Of a stretch of 64,000 nt of DNA, positions 63,601 through 64,000 are shown piece by piece. How positions within the stretch are numbered: position 1 is the stretch's first letter; each line of letters begins with the position of its first letter. Location of the stretch: NCBI GenBank assembly GCA_024225635.1, contig JAAEMK010000464.1, positions 1 through 64,000 of the forward strand, written 5' to 3'. A program made the position numbers and the translations under genes. The notes below the pieces were generated by a model. It saw nothing but the letters and a program-made list of their open reading frames with translations, was not told the origin of the DNA and made no database searches. This DNA is from Desulfobacteraceae bacterium. Its GTDB lineage: Bacteria; Desulfobacterota; Desulfobacteria; Desulfobacterales; Desulfobacteraceae.

Positions 63601-64000
63601 GGTCAAAGATATTGCCGCAACCATTCGAGTGGATTTTCTGGCCTCCGATATCGACAACGCCATCAATGATGTCAAGGCGGTGGTGGACGCCCTGGATCCC
63701 GCAGGGGTGATCTCGCGCCTGGATATCCTGCACAATGATTTGAAGGAGGTGCTTGACCTGACCCTGCCGTCCGCCATGTTATCCGGGATCGATACCATAC
63801 TTGAGCAGGTGCAGGGCGTGGTGGCGCTGGTGGACCCGGAAACCAGCCTGGGCCAGCCTTTGAATCTCGCATGGCAGGCGGTGGCGGATAAATTGGCCGG
63901 TATCGATTTTACCGTGGTGCTGCAACCGTTGGTGGATAAGCTGGATGAGTTGGAACAAAAATTTGAACAGGGCCTTGGCCGTACCGAAACCTCGTTTGAC
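60644..64000 (+). CDS. Giant repetitive helical protein, 3' end outside window
   Basis: The frame is open from ATG 60644 to the window edge, giving at least 1,119 residues with no stop. The start has only a weak GAGA site. It has an Ala/Gly-rich N-terminus and then long amphipathic helical segments with recurring patterns (LLxPL/V...FDxL, e.g. LLAPLDGLHEQYLQQPFDKL and LLQPVTDGFENLTAVFDAV). There are almost no Cys (two, near 850-870), and no membrane helix is apparent. Position in the tail cluster suggests a tape-measure or a giant structural/surface protein, but it comes after the hub-like gene, unlike the usual tape-measure order. No known family is recognised. Confidence 0.75.
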   Translation, partial: MPEGSLNTSISTLRTALEGVVGLLGVPGDEGTPASGFAGAAGAFSVTPQQHFDDFSGQITRQLSGVLDFDSGSVLGGVTDLFSSLEAGSDLIPVQALQELTGFIQQLDGIFSGDFITRIQDALNAITGISESIPSDRAGVAGALVDQVIGVLMSLEGPEAEAIRAWIDSIRDLFREAMPLIDLAQSADPEQAMVEAFQRSLDNTLNAFNYGAIKKVVDFVQAFPPRLSLEDQLGGIPGAITNAATALFDVQGAVGADFTDYRNAIAGGMDALEGINRAFRPAVKVLNSIVNARLLQPNALENYLREQMNKALDVHVHEVQKIDDPFNLLLDRIDEGIENVDLSFVRDEVLGFFGGLQENIEGADIPSLGDTLAQQLAPVSGAVDDLQQGVTDFLAQIEGFADNINDQLRNSLGTVGEFQADGSFRYHFEGDLETLLVNARRVIAGDPGDPGAVSLSGTLDGLNAAINELLGRVLVILQEVEALITGVTDTAVGGINEFRDFVEGLNVQQLLDTLKEKIETILNDLAPIEFDLIVDPIVAELDENTEKLRSVDVSSLNDLLREALKLALDVVVSINFTDEISTPLKDQFENVKAVPQSALDTLQARYEQAISELDELSPTRLLQDIFSAFDIIEDAVKDLTAASLLAPLDGLHEQYLQQPFDKLAPSTLLQPVTDGFENLTAVFDAVNGGELIGPVNTLLNDFKSRMDGFDITSRVDDLLEAVEGVKQDLRDIRPSELFGPIVQEFERLESELDRFKPSIVFQPVVELATPLLAVLENVQAATSQALHDAFQIPLQILDQLQPEALTRQIQQHLDEIITGLNGVNFPARYNQLKGQYFDFKTAVEAEGNTACLSIISHVDPERKLGHLMGTCNGLIQSLETIKNNVVMPDLEALYAELQERLLGMLPPFARRLLDPETFKRVMRLANPVRFLEALDERFEEIKNRLLPIRPGDITGELDETYDTVLALVEGLDIEDGLNLVKDQVNQVKDIAATIRVDFLASDIDNAINDVKAVVDALDPAGVISRLDILHNDLKEVLDLTLPSAMLSGIDTILEQVQGVVALVDPETSLGQPLNLAWQAVADKLAGIDFTVVLQPLVDKLDELEQKFEQGLGRTETSFD

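Overview
This window looks like a chromosomal segment of a Gram-negative, sulfate-reducer-like bacterium (Desulfobacterota, probably near Desulfobacterales). The assignment is inferred from gene content: LptE and CpoB/YbgF (outer membrane), futalosine-pathway MqnB (menaquinone), IHF-alpha, many PAS/receiver sensor proteins, HD-GYP and GGDEF proteins, and a rhodanese/MauE pair. No rRNA or other definitive species marker is present.

Layout. (1) 1-2860: signalling debris. A PAS histidine kinase has an in-frame TGA, followed by a diguanylate cyclase that has lost its N-terminal sensor next to an 18-bp inverted repeat. (2) 3152-11700 (+): a housekeeping run with M20 peptidase, larC, pgpA, recA, alaS, yejB and yejE. 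(3) 27374 down to 11721 (-): rng, a LysM-like protein, yajC-secD-secF, cpoB, dprA-topA, an OmpA/VWA lipoprotein, an Mth938-like protein, a radical SAM protein, a methyltransferase, an ABC-F ATPase and an orphan ParB-like protein. (4) 27599-34257 (+, with rpsT on -): leuS-lptE, then murJ-ftsB-TPR-rhodanese-mauE. (5) 34271-42600: an M48 protease, ihfA, and two response-regulator proteins with closely similar N-terminal receivers on either side of purB, then a DUF3334 (CheX-like) protein. (6) 42950-44568 (+): DUF2804 and AMMECR1. (7) 52099 down to 44637 (-): ribF-def-fmt-rsmB-rpe-aroQ-mqnB-perM-CBS.

(8) 52210-64000: two tRNA-Leu genes, then an accessory island. It starts with a frameshifted and internally deleted tyrosine integrase whose stop codon lies inside the tRNA terminator hairpin. 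It continues with a HigB/HigA-like toxin-antitoxin pair with a palindromic operator, a small Cys-rich protein, about 800 bp without a gene but with large inverted repeats, and an HTH protein with an acidic TED repeat. It ends in a contractile tail-like cluster: a LamG-tailed protein, sheath, tube, a putative chaperone, an unknown protein, a circularisation/hub-like protein, and a giant helical reading frame of at least 1,119 codons that is still open at the window edge. No capsid, portal or terminase genes are visible. The cluster could be a prophage tail module, a tailocin or an extracellular contractile injection system. It is the best candidate here for an under-described system.

The housekeeping blocks are conventional. 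The genes work together in translation and peptide maturation (def-fmt-rsmB, alaS, leuS, tRNA-Leu), protein export (yajC-secDF), envelope biogenesis (murJ, ftsB, lptE, cpoB, pgpA), DNA processing (recA, dprA, topA, ihfA) and chorismate-to-menaquinone supply (aroQ, mqnB).
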